From Rhodobacteraceae bacterium bin131 (lineage in GTDB: Bacteria; Pseudomonadota; Alphaproteobacteria; Rhodobacterales; Rhodobacteraceae), in NCBI GenBank assembly GCA_002239085.1, contig MPNP01000002.1:41379-105378 (forward strand): DNA of 64,000 nt. Reading direction: 5' to 3'. Of this stretch, positions 8,911 to 17,570 are shown piece by piece. The position numbers were made by a program, and so were the translations under genes. The notes under the pieces are model-generated. The model had not been told where the DNA came from and made no database searches. It saw only the letters and a program-made list of their open reading frames with translations. How positions within the stretch are numbered: the stretch's first letter is position 1; each line of letters starts with the position of its first letter.

Positions 8911-9687
8911 ATGAACTACGAAACACTAAAGCATTCAATTGAAGATGAGGTTGTCATAATCAGACTAAATCGACCCGAGTCAAGGAATGCCATTAATAGA
9001 AAAATGCGAATTGAACTTACCCATGCATTTAGGGAAAGTAAAAAATTGGGTAAAGTTCTCGTCCTCACGGGTGAAGGGAGGGCTTTTTGCTCAGGGCAGG
9101 ATATCGGCGATGGTAAAAGTCTAGCCAATGTTGACTTGGAGGAAACATTACGGGAGGAATATTATCCTCTTTTCAAAGCTATTACAGATATGGAAATACC
9201 CTCAATTGCCGCAGTAAATGGCTCGGCAGCCGGAGCAGGTGCCAATCTCGCTTTAATGATGGATATCGTTATTGCGTCAGAAAATGCTTATTTTTTACAA
9301 GCCTTTTCTCGAATTGGTTTGCTTCCAGACGCAGGTGGGACTTGGGTTCTACCGAGAACTATAGGACTAGCCAAAACAATGGGTGCAGCACTGTTTGCCG
9401 AAAGAATTTCAGCATCAGATGCTAGTAATATGGGTATGATTTGGGAAGCAGTTCCAAATAATAATTTTGACGCAATTTGGCGAGCTCGGGCCCAACAATT
9501 GGTCGCTGGCCCGAATTTAGCGTTTCAAAAACTTAAGGAAGCTCTAAAAGAGTCTTACGGTAATGATCTTGAAAGACAATTTGAGGTTGAAGCGAAGCTT
9601 CAGGGAATACTTGGACGGTCAAGGGATTTTCGCGAAGGTATATTAGCATTTGAACAAAAAAGGCTCCCCAAATTTGAAGGTCGTTAA
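8911..9687 (+). CDS. Enoyl-CoA hydratase/isomerase, PaaG-like
   Basis: A 258-residue crotonase. Oxyanion-hole motifs are GRAFCSGQDIG and VNGSAAGAGANLALMMD. The segment FSRIGLLPDAGGTWVLPR is typical of PaaG, the ring 1,2-epoxyphenylacetyl-CoA isomerase; the Asp of PDAGGT is the usual catalytic acid of that subgroup. No other phenylacetate (paa) genes are near, so it may instead act in general fatty or aromatic acyl-CoA isomerisation. It starts at ATG 8911 after a 67-base gap and looks separately transcribed from ccmH. Subgroup assignment is moderate. Confidence 0.82.
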   Translation: MNYETLKHSIEDEVVIIRLNRPESRNAINRKMRIELTHAFRESKKLGKVLVLTGEGRAFCSGQDIGDGKSLANVDLEETLREEYYPLFKAITDMEIPSIAAVNGSAAGAGANLALMMDIVIASENAYFLQAFSRIGLLPDAGGTWVLPRTIGLAKTMGAALFAERISASDASNMGMIWEAVPNNNFDAIWRARAQQLVAGPNLAFQKLKEALKESYGNDLERQFEVEAKLQGILGRSRDFREGILAFEQKRLPKFEGR

Positions 9688-9719
9688 ATTCATGTACAGC
9701 CATTACAGCTATATTTTCT

Positions 9720-9750
9720 GCTCACAAAAATGTGGGCTTTCTCGCTTCTT
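9720..9750 (+). terminator. Candidate terminator after the PaaG-like gene
   Basis: GCTCACA at 9720-9726 pairs with TGTGGGC at 9731-9737 over an AAAA loop, with one G-T pair. A T-rich tail follows. It lies inside the duplicated unit: the second copy, near 11952-11974, keeps a diverged version with five T's. Confidence 0.4.
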
Positions 9751-10016
9751 TAGAATTAATTATTGCAAACGCTTTTCCATGGCTATTCATCCGCTTGCGT
9801 TTCTCATTTTAAGTCACTGAGATTAGCTCATAAATTAGTCAGACTAGTCGCCAAATTCATACCAAATTGAAGACCTCGGCGGTTGTGTATCTTCATTGGC
9901 AACATACAGACATAACTATTCATCACTTCAATGACCGGCGCAAATAATTTTGACACTGACATTAGTAGGAGTTAGCATGGCAACCAATTATTTGATAATA
10001 GGAAAGAGAAAGTTAA

Positions 10017-11102
10017 ATGATGATTACAAATAGATTTCAATCCTTGATTAATGGGTCGTTAACGCCTGTTCTAGTTGTTACTGGTCTTCTTCTGTCAGCA
10101 TGTGGGGGGGGGGGTAATACAACGAACACTGCACCAACGAATATTGCAGTCGTTAACGAAATAACCGAAAAAACAACACAAGCTACAAAAGCTGCTGCTG
10201 TAGCAGAACCTATATATGGTAGCGTCGTACAAATAGCGGGAGAGTCTCCAACTTCTAGCGCTGAAGTAACTCGCTCTGCAACTGGAGAATACCTAATTAA
10301 ATTGCCATCTACAATTAGTACTGGCATTTCTATAAATTCAAGTGAAGATTTGTATTATACTGGTGCGACTGGCAGGATACTTAATAATAAGATAATTAAC
10401 TCTAGTGCACTATATAAAGAAAATGGTGAAGAAGCGACTCTTGTAGGATTTTATGAAGGTGATTTTGATTCTCTTGGAAATTGGGTCGCTGGCGGTTACT
10501 GGTTACATGGTGCTAATTTATCAAGCGAGCAACCTTCATTTGAAGCAGGGGCTTTTATAGATGGTCCAGAAATTAGTGGTGATCCTGTTCTGCCAACTGG
10601 AGGCTCGGCTAATTATAGTGGAAGCTCAGCTGGATTATATTCAGCTATAATAGGATCAGAATCAGCGACTGTACAAGCTGGGACAAAAGTTCTTGGTGAG
10701 TATGGGGGGACGTTTGAGTCCACTGCAAATTTTCGCAGTGGAGGTGGAACTTTATCAGGAGTGGTTACTGTTACAGACAGCGAAGAATATATAATTTATA
10801 ATAATTCTATAGATATTAATCGCAATGGATTAGTTGGGATTAAACTCAGTTGGGACAATGTAACCTTTACTTCTAACGGTCAGGCAACTGGTGATGTAAC
10901 TGTTTCATTACCAGCTTCATTTTCCCAATTAACTTTGATTGAAAACAGCGGGAAAACTGGAAATAGATTTTCTAAGGAAACAGTTTCTGACAGCAACCTC
11001 AATCCGCGATTGTTAGTAGGCACTCACGGCGCTCATGTAAGGTCTGATGGAGGCACCGAAGCAGCAATGATAGGAGTGCATATCGGTTCTACCGGTAACT
11101 GA
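10017..11102 (+). CDS. Surface lipoprotein, TbpB/Slam-type beta-barrel-like, phase-ON copy
   Basis: The 361-residue product is a predicted lipoprotein. It has a hydrophobic N-terminal segment ending in the lipobox LLLSAC, so Cys30 would be lipidated. It continues with four Gly coded by an 11-G tract. The mature part lacks helices and ends in a Gly/Thr/Ser-rich beta-strand domain with FESTANFRSGGGTLSG, then AAMIGVHIG. That layout resembles the C-terminal barrel of transferrin-binding-protein-B-like surface lipoproteins exported by Slam; this is recognition of style, not proof. The frame reads through the G tract, so this copy is ON. No TonB receptor or Slam gene lies in the window. A GGAAAGAGAAAG stretch precedes the start; ATG 10020 is an alternative. 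Confidence 0.7.
   Translation: MMITNRFQSLINGSLTPVLVVTGLLLSACGGGGNTTNTAPTNIAVVNEITEKTTQATKAAAVAEPIYGSVVQIAGESPTSSAEVTRSATGEYLIKLPSTISTGISINSSEDLYYTGATGRILNNKIINSSALYKENGEEATLVGFYEGDFDSLGNWVAGGYWLHGANLSSEQPSFEAGAFIDGPEISGDPVLPTGGSANYSGSSAGLYSAIIGSESATVQAGTKVLGEYGGTFESTANFRSGGGTLSGVVTVTDSEEYIIYNNSIDINRNGLVGIKLSWDNVTFTSNGQATGDVTVSLPASFSQLTLIENSGKTGNRFSKETVSDSNLNPRLLVGTHGAHVRSDGGTEAAMIGVHIGSTGN
10104..10114 (+). repeat. 11-G homopolymer in lipoprotein gene A (in frame)
   Basis: Eleven consecutive G follow the lipobox Cys codon and encode the Gly tether. With 11 G the downstream frame is open. A change of one or two G would stop translation shortly after, which is the classic contingency-tract arrangement. 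Confidence 0.9.
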
Positions 11103-11136
11103 GTATTAAATTAATTATTCTAGCTTTGACTTTTCG

Positions 11137-11155
11137 GATGGGGTCACTCCCCATC
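11137..11155 (+). terminator. Hairpin ending lipoprotein unit A
   Basis: GATGGGG at 11137-11143 pairs perfectly with CCCCATC at 11149-11155 across a five-base loop. No T run follows, so an intrinsic terminator is not certain; it may be an mRNA 3' stabiliser. The identical hairpin ends unit B. Confidence 0.45.
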
Positions 11156-11194
11156 TCATAATCACAGTTCTTACTCAGGATTTTAGTTATTTAC

Positions 11195-11539
11195 TTAAAG
11201 ACCTCCAAAACTCATAAGCTTAAATAAGATCTCAATTGATGCAGATTTACATGAGGATAATATACTTGTTTCACCATAATAAAACCCTTCGAGGTCATCT
11301 TTGGAGTCAATAACGACTTGAGCTCTGACCTGATCTTTGTGTGCTCCAATGGCCGTTTCCCCTACCACGCCACAACCCCGCTTAGGCTTGTCCTTGTTAT
11401 GCGTGGAGCACTCTTTACCACCTACAGAGTTTTCATTAACTACGGCCAAGCTATCAAAAAGGGCTAGGTTGTCCAGAATATTGTTGTAGTCCTCCCGAAT
11501 ACAATGCACTAGTGTGATGTCCAATTCATGCCGTTTCAT
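11195..11539 (-). pseudogene. IS1595 (ISXO2-like) transposase remnant
   Basis: About 114 residues of an ISXO2-like DDE transposase remain. The recognisable stretch is ENSVGGKECSTHNKDKPKRG followed by VGETAIGAHKD and VRAQVV, which matches the family's DET-YVGGKE...H...GRG..GKTAVVGAKDR region. The first catalytic Asp is Asn here (VNENSVGG), the N-terminal zinc-ribbon part is gone, and the C-terminal end looks frameshifted: another frame has an AY-E pattern near the end. It is not functional. It sits between lipoprotein unit A and the large palindrome at 11554-11605. Confidence 0.72.
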
Positions 11540-11553
11540 ACTGAAGACACTTT

Positions 11554-11605
11554 GTGTTGTTTTCCACTTTTATTCCGATATCGGCATAAAAGTGGAAAAC
11601 AACAC
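11554..11605. repeat. 52-bp near-perfect palindrome
   Basis: The two 26-base halves pair at 25 of 26 positions, the one exception being 11574 with 11585. There is no spacer: the centre is CCGATATCGG. It lies 15 bases beyond the 5' end of the IS1595-like remnant. It could be two abutted terminal inverted repeats of insertion sequences, or a folded end of one. Rightwards, a broken reading frame starts at the ATG at 11624, with an in-frame stop soon after. Confidence 0.85.
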
Positions 11606-11754
11606 TACTATCCGACCTCGCTATAATGACGCTAAGTGAGTTCGCTACCCATGAAAATCCAGACCATGTCTTCTGACTTTTGGAGATCCTGAAGGAGTTA
11701 CAAGACCGTGACTTTTACCTGTTGGAGATTGACCCAGACAATTATTTACCATGT
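11606..11754. other. Non-coding spacer between the palindrome and repeat R2a
   Basis: A frame beginning at ATG 11624 is interrupted by a TGA after about 16 codons and then stays open as far as the R2a boundary (LLEILKELQDRDFYLLEIDP). It looks like the decayed start of some element gene, but I do not recognise it. Confidence 0.3.
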
Positions 11755-11920
11755 AATTGGCAGGTTAACCTCAAAAAATTCTGTCCTCAGATCCTGTAAT
11801 TACAAGGGAATCACGTCAAAAATCAAAATGAAGTTCTGCTATTAATTTCGGAAGCCAAAATTTTTTTGTTCAGGAAAGGTTTATTTCTGACCCCAGCTTT
11901 ATTTGTACGATGACGTTAAA
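11755..11920 (+). repeat. Repeat R2, first copy
   Basis: Matches 14607-14788. Shared blocks include AATTGGCAGGTT, a long run around TCTGTCCTCAGATCCTGTAA, AATGAAGTTCTG, TTAATTTCGG and AGGAAAGGTTTAT. It has no coding capacity. Each R2 copy ends a lipoprotein-plus-transposase segment, this one immediately before unit B, so R2 marks the right end of the duplicated module. Confidence 0.8.
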
Positions 11921-12256
11921 AACATGTACAGCCATTCTAGCTATATTTTCAGCTCACATAATTGCGGGCTTTTTATCGTCTCGAGTACTAATTGATTACC
12001 AACGCTTTTCCATTGCTATTCATCCGCTTGTGCACCCATTTTTGGATATCTGAGTTTATCTCAAAATTAGTCAGTTCAGCCACTTAATTTAAACCAAATT
12101 AGAAGAGACCTAGGCGGTCGTGTATCTTAAATTGTACCATACAGTCATAACAATTAATCACTTCAATTCTCAGCGAAAATAATATTGACTCCGCTAATAG
12201 AATGAGCTAAAATGGAAACCAAGAGTTGTTAAGAGGAAATAAAAGGAGATAGTAAA

Positions 12257-13359
12257 GTGATGGTTGCAAATAGATTCCACACCTCGCACAATGGATCGCT
12301 AACACCCTTTTTATTTGTTGCTACCGGTCTTCTTCTGTCGGCATGTGGGGGGGGGGGTCAAGTAATGGAAATAATCCAGCGAACAATGCACCAACAAACG
12401 TTGCAGTTGTTACCGAAATTTCTGAACAAACAACTCAAGCTTCAAAAGCAGCCGCTCTAGCAGAACCTATATATGGTAGCGTCGTACAGATAGCGGGAGA
12501 ATCTCCAACTTCTAGCGCCGAAGTAACTCGCTCTTCAACTGGAGAATACCTAATCAAATTGCCATCTACAATTAGTACTGGCATTTCCATAAATTCAACT
12601 CAAGATTATTTAATTTCTGGTCCGACATACAGGCTTCTTAATGATGTGATAGTCAACTCTAGTGGACTTTATAAAGAAAATGGTGAAGAAGCGACTCTTG
12701 TAGGATTTTATGAAGGTGATTTTGATTCTCTTGGAAATTGGGTCGCTGGCGGTTACTGGATACATGCTACTAATTTATCAAGTGATCAACCTCCATTTGA
12801 AGTTGGGGCTTTTATAGATGGACCAGAAATTAGTGGTGACCCTGTACTACCAACAGGCGGTTCGGCTGATTATAGGGGAAGCGCCGCTGGATTATATTCG
12901 GCTACTATAGGTTCAGATTTAACGAATGCACAAGAAGGGACAAACGTTCTTGGTGAGTATTCGGGTACCTTTGAGTCCACTGCAAATTTTCGTAGTGGAG
13001 GTGGAACTTTATCAGGAGTGGTTACTGTTACAGTCAGTGAAGAAACTTATATTTATAATAATTCTATAGACATTAATCGCAATGGATTAGTTGGGATTAA
13101 ACTCAGTTGGGACAATGTAACCTTTACTTCTAACGGTCAGGCAACTGGTGATGTAACTGTTTCATTACCAGCTTCATTTTCCCCATTAACTTTGATTGAA
13201 AACAGCGGGAAAACTGGAAATAGATTTTCTAAGGAAACAGTTTCTGACAGCAACCTCAATCCGCGATTGTTAGTAGGCACTCACGGCGCTCATGTAAGGT
13301 CTGATGGAGGCACCGAAGCAGCAATGATAGGAGTGCATATCGGTTCTACCGGTAACTGA
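12257..13359 (+). pseudogene. Surface lipoprotein, second copy, phase-OFF by the G tract
   Basis: Paralogue of the gene at 10017. Translation from 12257 or ATG 12260 (AAGGAG lies upstream) gives the signal and lipobox ATGLLLSAC and four Gly, then leaves frame and stops at 12460. The rest of the protein is intact in the neighbouring frame, from 12343 to 13359, and matches the first copy closely. One extra G (12 instead of 11) would restore a lipoprotein of about 366 residues with SSNGNNPANN after the Gly run. The gene is therefore better read as a reversible OFF state than as decay. A one-base sequencing error in the G run would look the same. Confidence 0.75.
12347..12357 (+). repeat. 11-G homopolymer in lipoprotein gene B (out of frame)
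   Basis: Eleven consecutive G at the same place as in copy A. The sequence after the tract differs (TCAAGT instead of TAATAC), so the same length that keeps copy A in frame puts copy B out of frame. Confidence 0.9.
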
Positions 13360-13393
13360 GTATTAAATTAATTATTCTAGCTTTGACTTTTCG

Positions 13394-13412
13394 GATGGGG
13401 TCACTCCCCATC
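13394..13412 (+). terminator. Hairpin ending lipoprotein unit B
   Basis: The same GATGGGG/CCCCATC stem (13394-13400 with 13406-13412) as in unit A. The IS630-like remnant on the other strand ends exactly here: its stop codon TGA is formed by this hairpin's end. Confidence 0.45.
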
Positions 13413-13677
13413 ACCATCCAACTGTCGCTTCAATACCCTCCAAAACGCATTTTTTACGCACCCGCTCAACCGTTGAGGTGCTCACACCAACAATATCAGC
13501 TATATACTTGTCATAGTATCGGCCAATAGGACGGTTCGCGTTGGCTAATAACAGAATCTGAGCCCGGTCGCGTGATTGAGCCGAACCCTTGCAACTCTTA
13601 ACACGGTCTTGTAAAGACTGATTTTCATCCTCTGTCAGATATACTATGTAAATTTTTCTTCCTGTAGTATCCATCAT
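13411..13677 (-). pseudogene. IS630-family transposase N-terminal remnant
   Basis: About 88 residues of the IS630 helix-turn-helix region remain: YLTEDENQSLQDRV, SRDRAQILLLANA, then IADIVGVSTSTVERVRKKCV and LEGIEATVGW. In the family this is LT..ER..L, RA.ILL, IA..L..S..TV.R.R...V.EGL.A.L. The start at ATG 13677 is supported by GAGG a few bases upstream. The whole catalytic DDE part is missing because the reading frame runs into the end of lipoprotein unit B. It cannot transpose. Confidence 0.75.
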
Positions 13678-14606
13678 GATTATCCTCTTTGAAAACTCCC
13701 CTGAGTCAGCTCCAACCATACCACCGGATAGGCATGCACAATTGACCTGATTATCAAGGAAGAAATTCTGCTCTAAATTAGTCGTTGTTGATTGTTGAAA
13801 GAATGTCAGTAAATCATGCAAAAAAAATCACATCACTTCAAGGTGTTGAGATACCAGAATTTAATCTCTCTTAAAATGACGACATTGAATTCATTTAGCA
13901 AAACTCACTCTTAATGCTTTGATTATACACTCAATAGTCGTTACTGTACACAACATTTAACTCGGATGGCTGAGATAAATGTCAAAAACTAGAGAAGGTA
14001 AAAAATACACTTCTTTCCTGACAATGTGCCGCGGTTATCTGATTTCCAAAACCGATTGATTCCGTTTATATCCGACGCAACAATCTTATACTTGGCCGTT
14101 CTTTACAAGTCCAATCAATGTTGACTCCATAACCCTTGTATGAACCCAAATCACTTACTTCCTCTTCTATCACTGGAACGCTCCAGATATGATACAAAAT
14201 TGTGTTTTCGCAACAATTTACAAATAACGTGTCTTCTTGATGGGAGAGCCATAATAACAAAACCAATTCAAACCCCTATGATACTATGACCAGAACACTG
14301 CAAAAATCATCCCTTCGTCGTATTGTTGAATAACCTAAAAATCTACGCAACTCGGCAAAACACTTTGGGAAAAGAATATTTCAACGCAGTTGCTGACCAC
14401 TGTATCCCAATCTGTATCGGGGATGATTGTTAGATTATTCCTGTTTTTTATAACTGATAATCAGGAATCATCTTGCCATGTTTCTCGTTCATCATTAGCG
14501 AGAGTCGGTCAGAACACACCCGATTGTTGACAGACAATATCTATTATGCCCGAGTGCTCAACAAACGGCAAGTGGTCGTATAGGTTGGTTGGATAAGTGT
14601 CAAGAG
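13678..14606. other. Gene-free accessory DNA
   Basis: No reading frame here resembles a known protein. The longest on the minus strand, 14066-14266, has no recognisable motif or good start. A 7-bp inverted repeat, ATTCCTG with CAGGAAT near 14437-14469, is the only structure I noted. The stretch is probably decayed mobile-element DNA inside the second copy of the duplicated module. Confidence 0.4.
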
Positions 14607-14788
14607 AATTGGCAGGTTGATTTCACAAAATTCTGTCCTCAGATCCTGTAATTACAAGAGTATCACGTCTTAAATAAAAATGAAGTTCTGTAATTAATTT
14701 CGGCAGCAAATATCTGATTTCTTGGAAATTTTAATCTTAAGGAAAGGTTTATCAATTATCACAGTTATATTTACACGATGATTTTAAT
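14607..14788 (+). repeat. Repeat R2, second copy
   Basis: Diverged copy of 11755-11920, with the same ordered blocks and small insertions. It stops about a dozen bases before the end of the M20 peptidase gene, which marks the right end of the accessory island. Confidence 0.8.
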
Positions 14789-14800
14789 CTGGAAGCACTC

Positions 14801-16180
14801 CTAATTGGATTGATGTACATAATAAAGAACTCGAGCCCAACTCCTGATTCCCTTGTGAAATGAATCAATATCGTACTTTTCATTAGGCGAGTGAATATTA
14901 TCGTTTTCTTTTGAAAAACCAGTCAGTAATGAATTCATACCAAGAATGTCTTGGAAAAAACCAGCAATCGGGATTGATGCACCACATCCAGCAAATACAC
15001 AGTTTGTACTAAATTCTTCGGACAATGACTTTTTGACAGTCGCAAACATTGGATGGGTAAGAGGCATTTCGCATGCTTTCGCTGCTCCATGGTCAATAAA
15101 CTGTATTTGGCAATCCTTAGGAAGATGACTTATTACGAATTCTTTGATGTTCTTGATTATTTTTTCGGGATCTTGGTTTCCAACTAATCGGCAGCTGATC
15201 TTGGCACTTGCCTTGGAAGGAATAACTGTTTTAAAACCATCGCCACTGTAACCGCCTTTAATTCCATTCACATCAAGGGTCGGACGTGACCATAACTGCT
15301 CCAAAGGGGATTTAGTTTTCTCTCCGGCAGGGTGCAATAAGCCAACCTCTCCAAGGAAATCTGACGAATCAAATTGAAGATTATCCCATTCAACTTTACG
15401 TTCAGGTGTGAGTTCGGAAACCCCTTCATAAAAATCTGGAATAGTTATTGTGCCATTTTGATCATGGAGATTGGCAATGATCTTACCCAAAATATTAAGC
15501 GGATTAACCGCCAAACCTCCGTACAGGCCTGAATGCAGATCTTTATTTGGAGCAGTTATTTCGAATTCCATCGCAACTAAACCACGCAGCTGTGTGATTA
15601 TTGCAGGAACTTTTGAAGCAAAAAGACCTGTATCACAGATCAGGGCAAGTTCTGCCTTGAGCTCATCTTTGTTTGACTTCAAGAAGGGTATCAGAGAGGG
15701 CGAAGCTGACTCCTCCTCACCTTCAATAAGAATTGATATTCCTTGGGGTAGTTGGCCAGTTTGTTTCTTCCAGTACCGGCAAGCTTCAATAAATGTCATT
15801 AATTGACCTTTGTCATCTGAAGAACCTCTTGCTTGGATAACTCCCTTGCTATCGTTTGGTAATATCGTTGGTTCAAAAGGGTGATGATTCCATGCTTCAA
15901 CAGGGTCAACTGGTTGGACATCATAATGACCATAAAATAATAATTGTGGCTTCTCCGAACTACTGTGAGCGACAACCATTGGGTGCCCCTGTGTTTTTCT
16001 AACTGACGCGGAAAAACCAATTGTGTTTAGTTCTTTGACAAGCCATTCGGCTGCCTTCAAACAATCGGGTGAATATTGGGGATTAGTCGAAATTGAAGGA
16101 ATTCTTAAGAGTTCCATCAATCGATTAATTGATTGATCTAATTCTGTATCAATTGTGGAAAGTAACTTATTGAGTTCCAT
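14801..16180 (-). CDS. M20 family dipeptidase/peptidase
   Basis: A 459-residue zinc metallopeptidase of the M20 (PepV/CNDP-like) group that cleaves dipeptides or similar small peptides. Metal and catalytic motifs are in order: YGHYDVQPVD near residue 80, GSSDDKGQ near residue 118 (bridging Asp), EGEEESASP near residue 152 (catalytic Glu), ICDTGLFA, then ISCRLVG in the dimerisation domain and NIHSPNEKYD near the C-terminus (last His ligand). ATG 16180 gives normal length. It lies 40 bases downstream of mnmA on the same strand, so the two may be cotranscribed. Confidence 0.92.
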   Translation of the reverse strand: MELNKLLSTIDTELDQSINRLMELLRIPSISTNPQYSPDCLKAAEWLVKELNTIGFSASVRKTQGHPMVVAHSSSEKPQLLFYGHYDVQPVDPVEAWNHHPFEPTILPNDSKGVIQARGSSDDKGQLMTFIEACRYWKKQTGQLPQGISILIEGEEESASPSLIPFLKSNKDELKAELALICDTGLFASKVPAIITQLRGLVAMEFEITAPNKDLHSGLYGGLAVNPLNILGKIIANLHDQNGTITIPDFYEGVSELTPERKVEWDNLQFDSSDFLGEVGLLHPAGEKTKSPLEQLWSRPTLDVNGIKGGYSGDGFKTVIPSKASAKISCRLVGNQDPEKIIKNIKEFVISHLPKDCQIQFIDHGAAKACEMPLTHPMFATVKKSLSEEFSTNCVFAGCGASIPIAGFFQDILGMNSLLTGFSKENDNIHSPNEKYDIDSFHKGIRSWARVLYYVHQSN

Positions 16181-16220
16181 GGTTTACCTAAAATTTGTTT
16201 TGAATTAGCTACTGTTGAAT

Positions 16221-17381
16221 TTAGGAAGTTTTACGGGAAATCCATCCTCCTCCCAATATTCGTGATTCTTCGGGGTGGTAAAATACGCAAGCCTGTCCCG
16301 GAGCAACAGCTCTTTCGGGTTTGACGAGTTTAACGTACGCTTTTTTTCCAGAGCGTGGATATACATATGCCGGAATGATTAGACCTGTTGACCTGACCCG
16401 TACTTTGATATCCCAATACTCCCTTGAATCAAATTCTTCAGATCCAATCCAGTTAATATTGTTAATTGTAAATGATTGAGTACCCAAGGCTGAACGCGGA
16501 CCAACGATCACTTTGTTTTTGCTTGGGTCCAACTTCACAACATAGAGAGGTTCGGGTGAATGATCGATTCCTAACCTTCGCCGTTGCCCAATGGTAAAGT
16601 GCGCTATTCCTTCATGATGAGCTAGGACATTATCCTCTAAATCAACAATTTCACCTGGTTTCAGTGCGTCAGGATTATGTTTCTTAACAAGTTCTGAATA
16701 ATTTCCACTGGGTACAAAGCATATATCTTGGCTATCAGGTTTATCCGCTATTGAGAGTCCAAATTGTTTTGCTAGGTTTCGTGTTTGCTCTTTGGATTCA
16801 ATCTCTCCTAATGGAAATCGAAGAAATTCAAGTTGATCCCGGGTTGTTGTAAATAAAAAATATGATTGGTCTTTATCGCGGTCGGTGGCTCGATGAAGCT
16901 CGGGTCCTTTAACCCCTTCAACCCGCCGAATGTAATGTCCTGTAGCGAGGCAATCAGCATCAAGTTTTTTGGCTGTTTGTAAGAGCTCTTTGAACTTAAC
17001 TCGTTCGTTGCAACGAATGCAAGGGATGGGTGTATAGCCGTTGGTATAACTTTCAACAAACTCGTTAATAACCTGTTGTTTAAAAAAGTTTTCATAATCC
17101 AAAACGTAATGCGGGAAATCCATTTCATTGGCGATTCTTTTGGCATCATGAATATCGCGTCCAGCACAACAGGCACTTTTTCGAGCGACTGAAGCTCCAT
17201 GGTCATAAAGTTGCATTGTTAACCCAATGACTTCATATCCTTGAGCCTTTAACATGGCTGCCGTCACAGAACTATCCACACCACCTGACATAGCAACAAC
17301 AACCCTAGTCTGGCTTGGTAATTTATTGAAGCCGAGGAGGTTGGCTTTTATTTGTGATGTGTGTTGCAAGGTACTACTCAC
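16221..17381 (-). CDS. mnmA: tRNA-specific 2-thiouridylase MnmA
   Basis: Thiolates U34 of tRNA-Lys, -Glu and -Gln. The 386-residue protein has the PP-loop [16 protein letters not shown], the first catalytic Cys in the [12 protein letters not shown] motif, the substrate loop ATGHYIRR and DKDQSYFLF, and the second Cys in [13 protein letters not shown]. The C-terminal beta-barrel ends in [22 protein letters not shown]. An N-terminal extension of about 28 residues precedes the PP-loop. It is divergent from ligA, with 189 bases between them. Confidence 0.96.
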   Translation of the reverse strand: MSSTLQHTSQIKANLLGFNKLPSQTRVVVAMSGGVDSSVTAAMLKAQGYEVIGLTMQLYDHGASVARKSACCAGRDIHDAKRIANEMDFPHYVLDYENFFKQQVINEFVESYTNGYTPIPCIRCNERVKFKELLQTAKKLDADCLATGHYIRRVEGVKGPELHRATDRDKDQSYFLFTTTRDQLEFLRFPLGEIESKEQTRNLAKQFGLSIADKPDSQDICFVPSGNYSELVKKHNPDALKPGEIVDLEDNVLAHHEGIAHFTIGQRRRLGIDHSPEPLYVVKLDPSKNKVIVGPRSALGTQSFTINNINWIGSEEFDSREYWDIKVRVRSTGLIIPAYVYPRSGKKAYVKLVKPERAVAPGQACVFYHPEESRILGGGWISRKTS

Positions 17382-17570
17382 TATAATAAATTCATTCTGT
17401 ATAAAAGTAATTTGGGAATGCTACTGATATTTCCAATACCAATTCTTTGAATAAAGGCATAATAAAAATCGTTACACTCAAAGCGATTTTAAAATTTAAA
17501 CTGCGACAATTTTAAATTTGGTGAATCTTTACATTCAATTCGCCATCTAAACCATGAGGTCAGAACGTTT

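Larger units (their letters stand above)
9691..11155 (+). repeat. Lipoprotein unit A of a tandem duplication
   Basis: This segment of about 1.46 kb matches unit B at 11923-13412 from end to end. The shared part begins at CATGTACAGCCATT, includes about 330 bases of leader, the lipoprotein gene, and ends at a GATGGGG/CCCCATC hairpin. The leader and 5' half of the gene differ at many positions. The last 341 bases (10815-11155) differ at only one base from 13072-13412. A repeat boundary this sharp shows the gene was copied with its own upstream and downstream signals. Confidence 0.92.
11923..13412 (+). repeat. Lipoprotein unit B of the tandem duplication
   Basis: Second copy of the unit described at 9691-11155, beginning at CATGTACAGCCATT and ending at the same 7-bp hairpin. 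Its leader is clearly diverged from unit A, whereas its last 341 bases are identical but for one base. The unit begins two bases after repeat R2a. Confidence 0.92.

Noticed and set aside
12257-12460. A genuine short protein ending soon after the lipobox
   Set aside because: The continued frame after the G tract matches the first copy for over 300 residues, so the short product is an OFF-state remnant rather than a separate gene.
14066-14266. 66-codon minus-strand frame in the accessory island as a gene
   Set aside because: No motif, no convincing start, and it lies in decayed DNA between an IS630 remnant and R2b.
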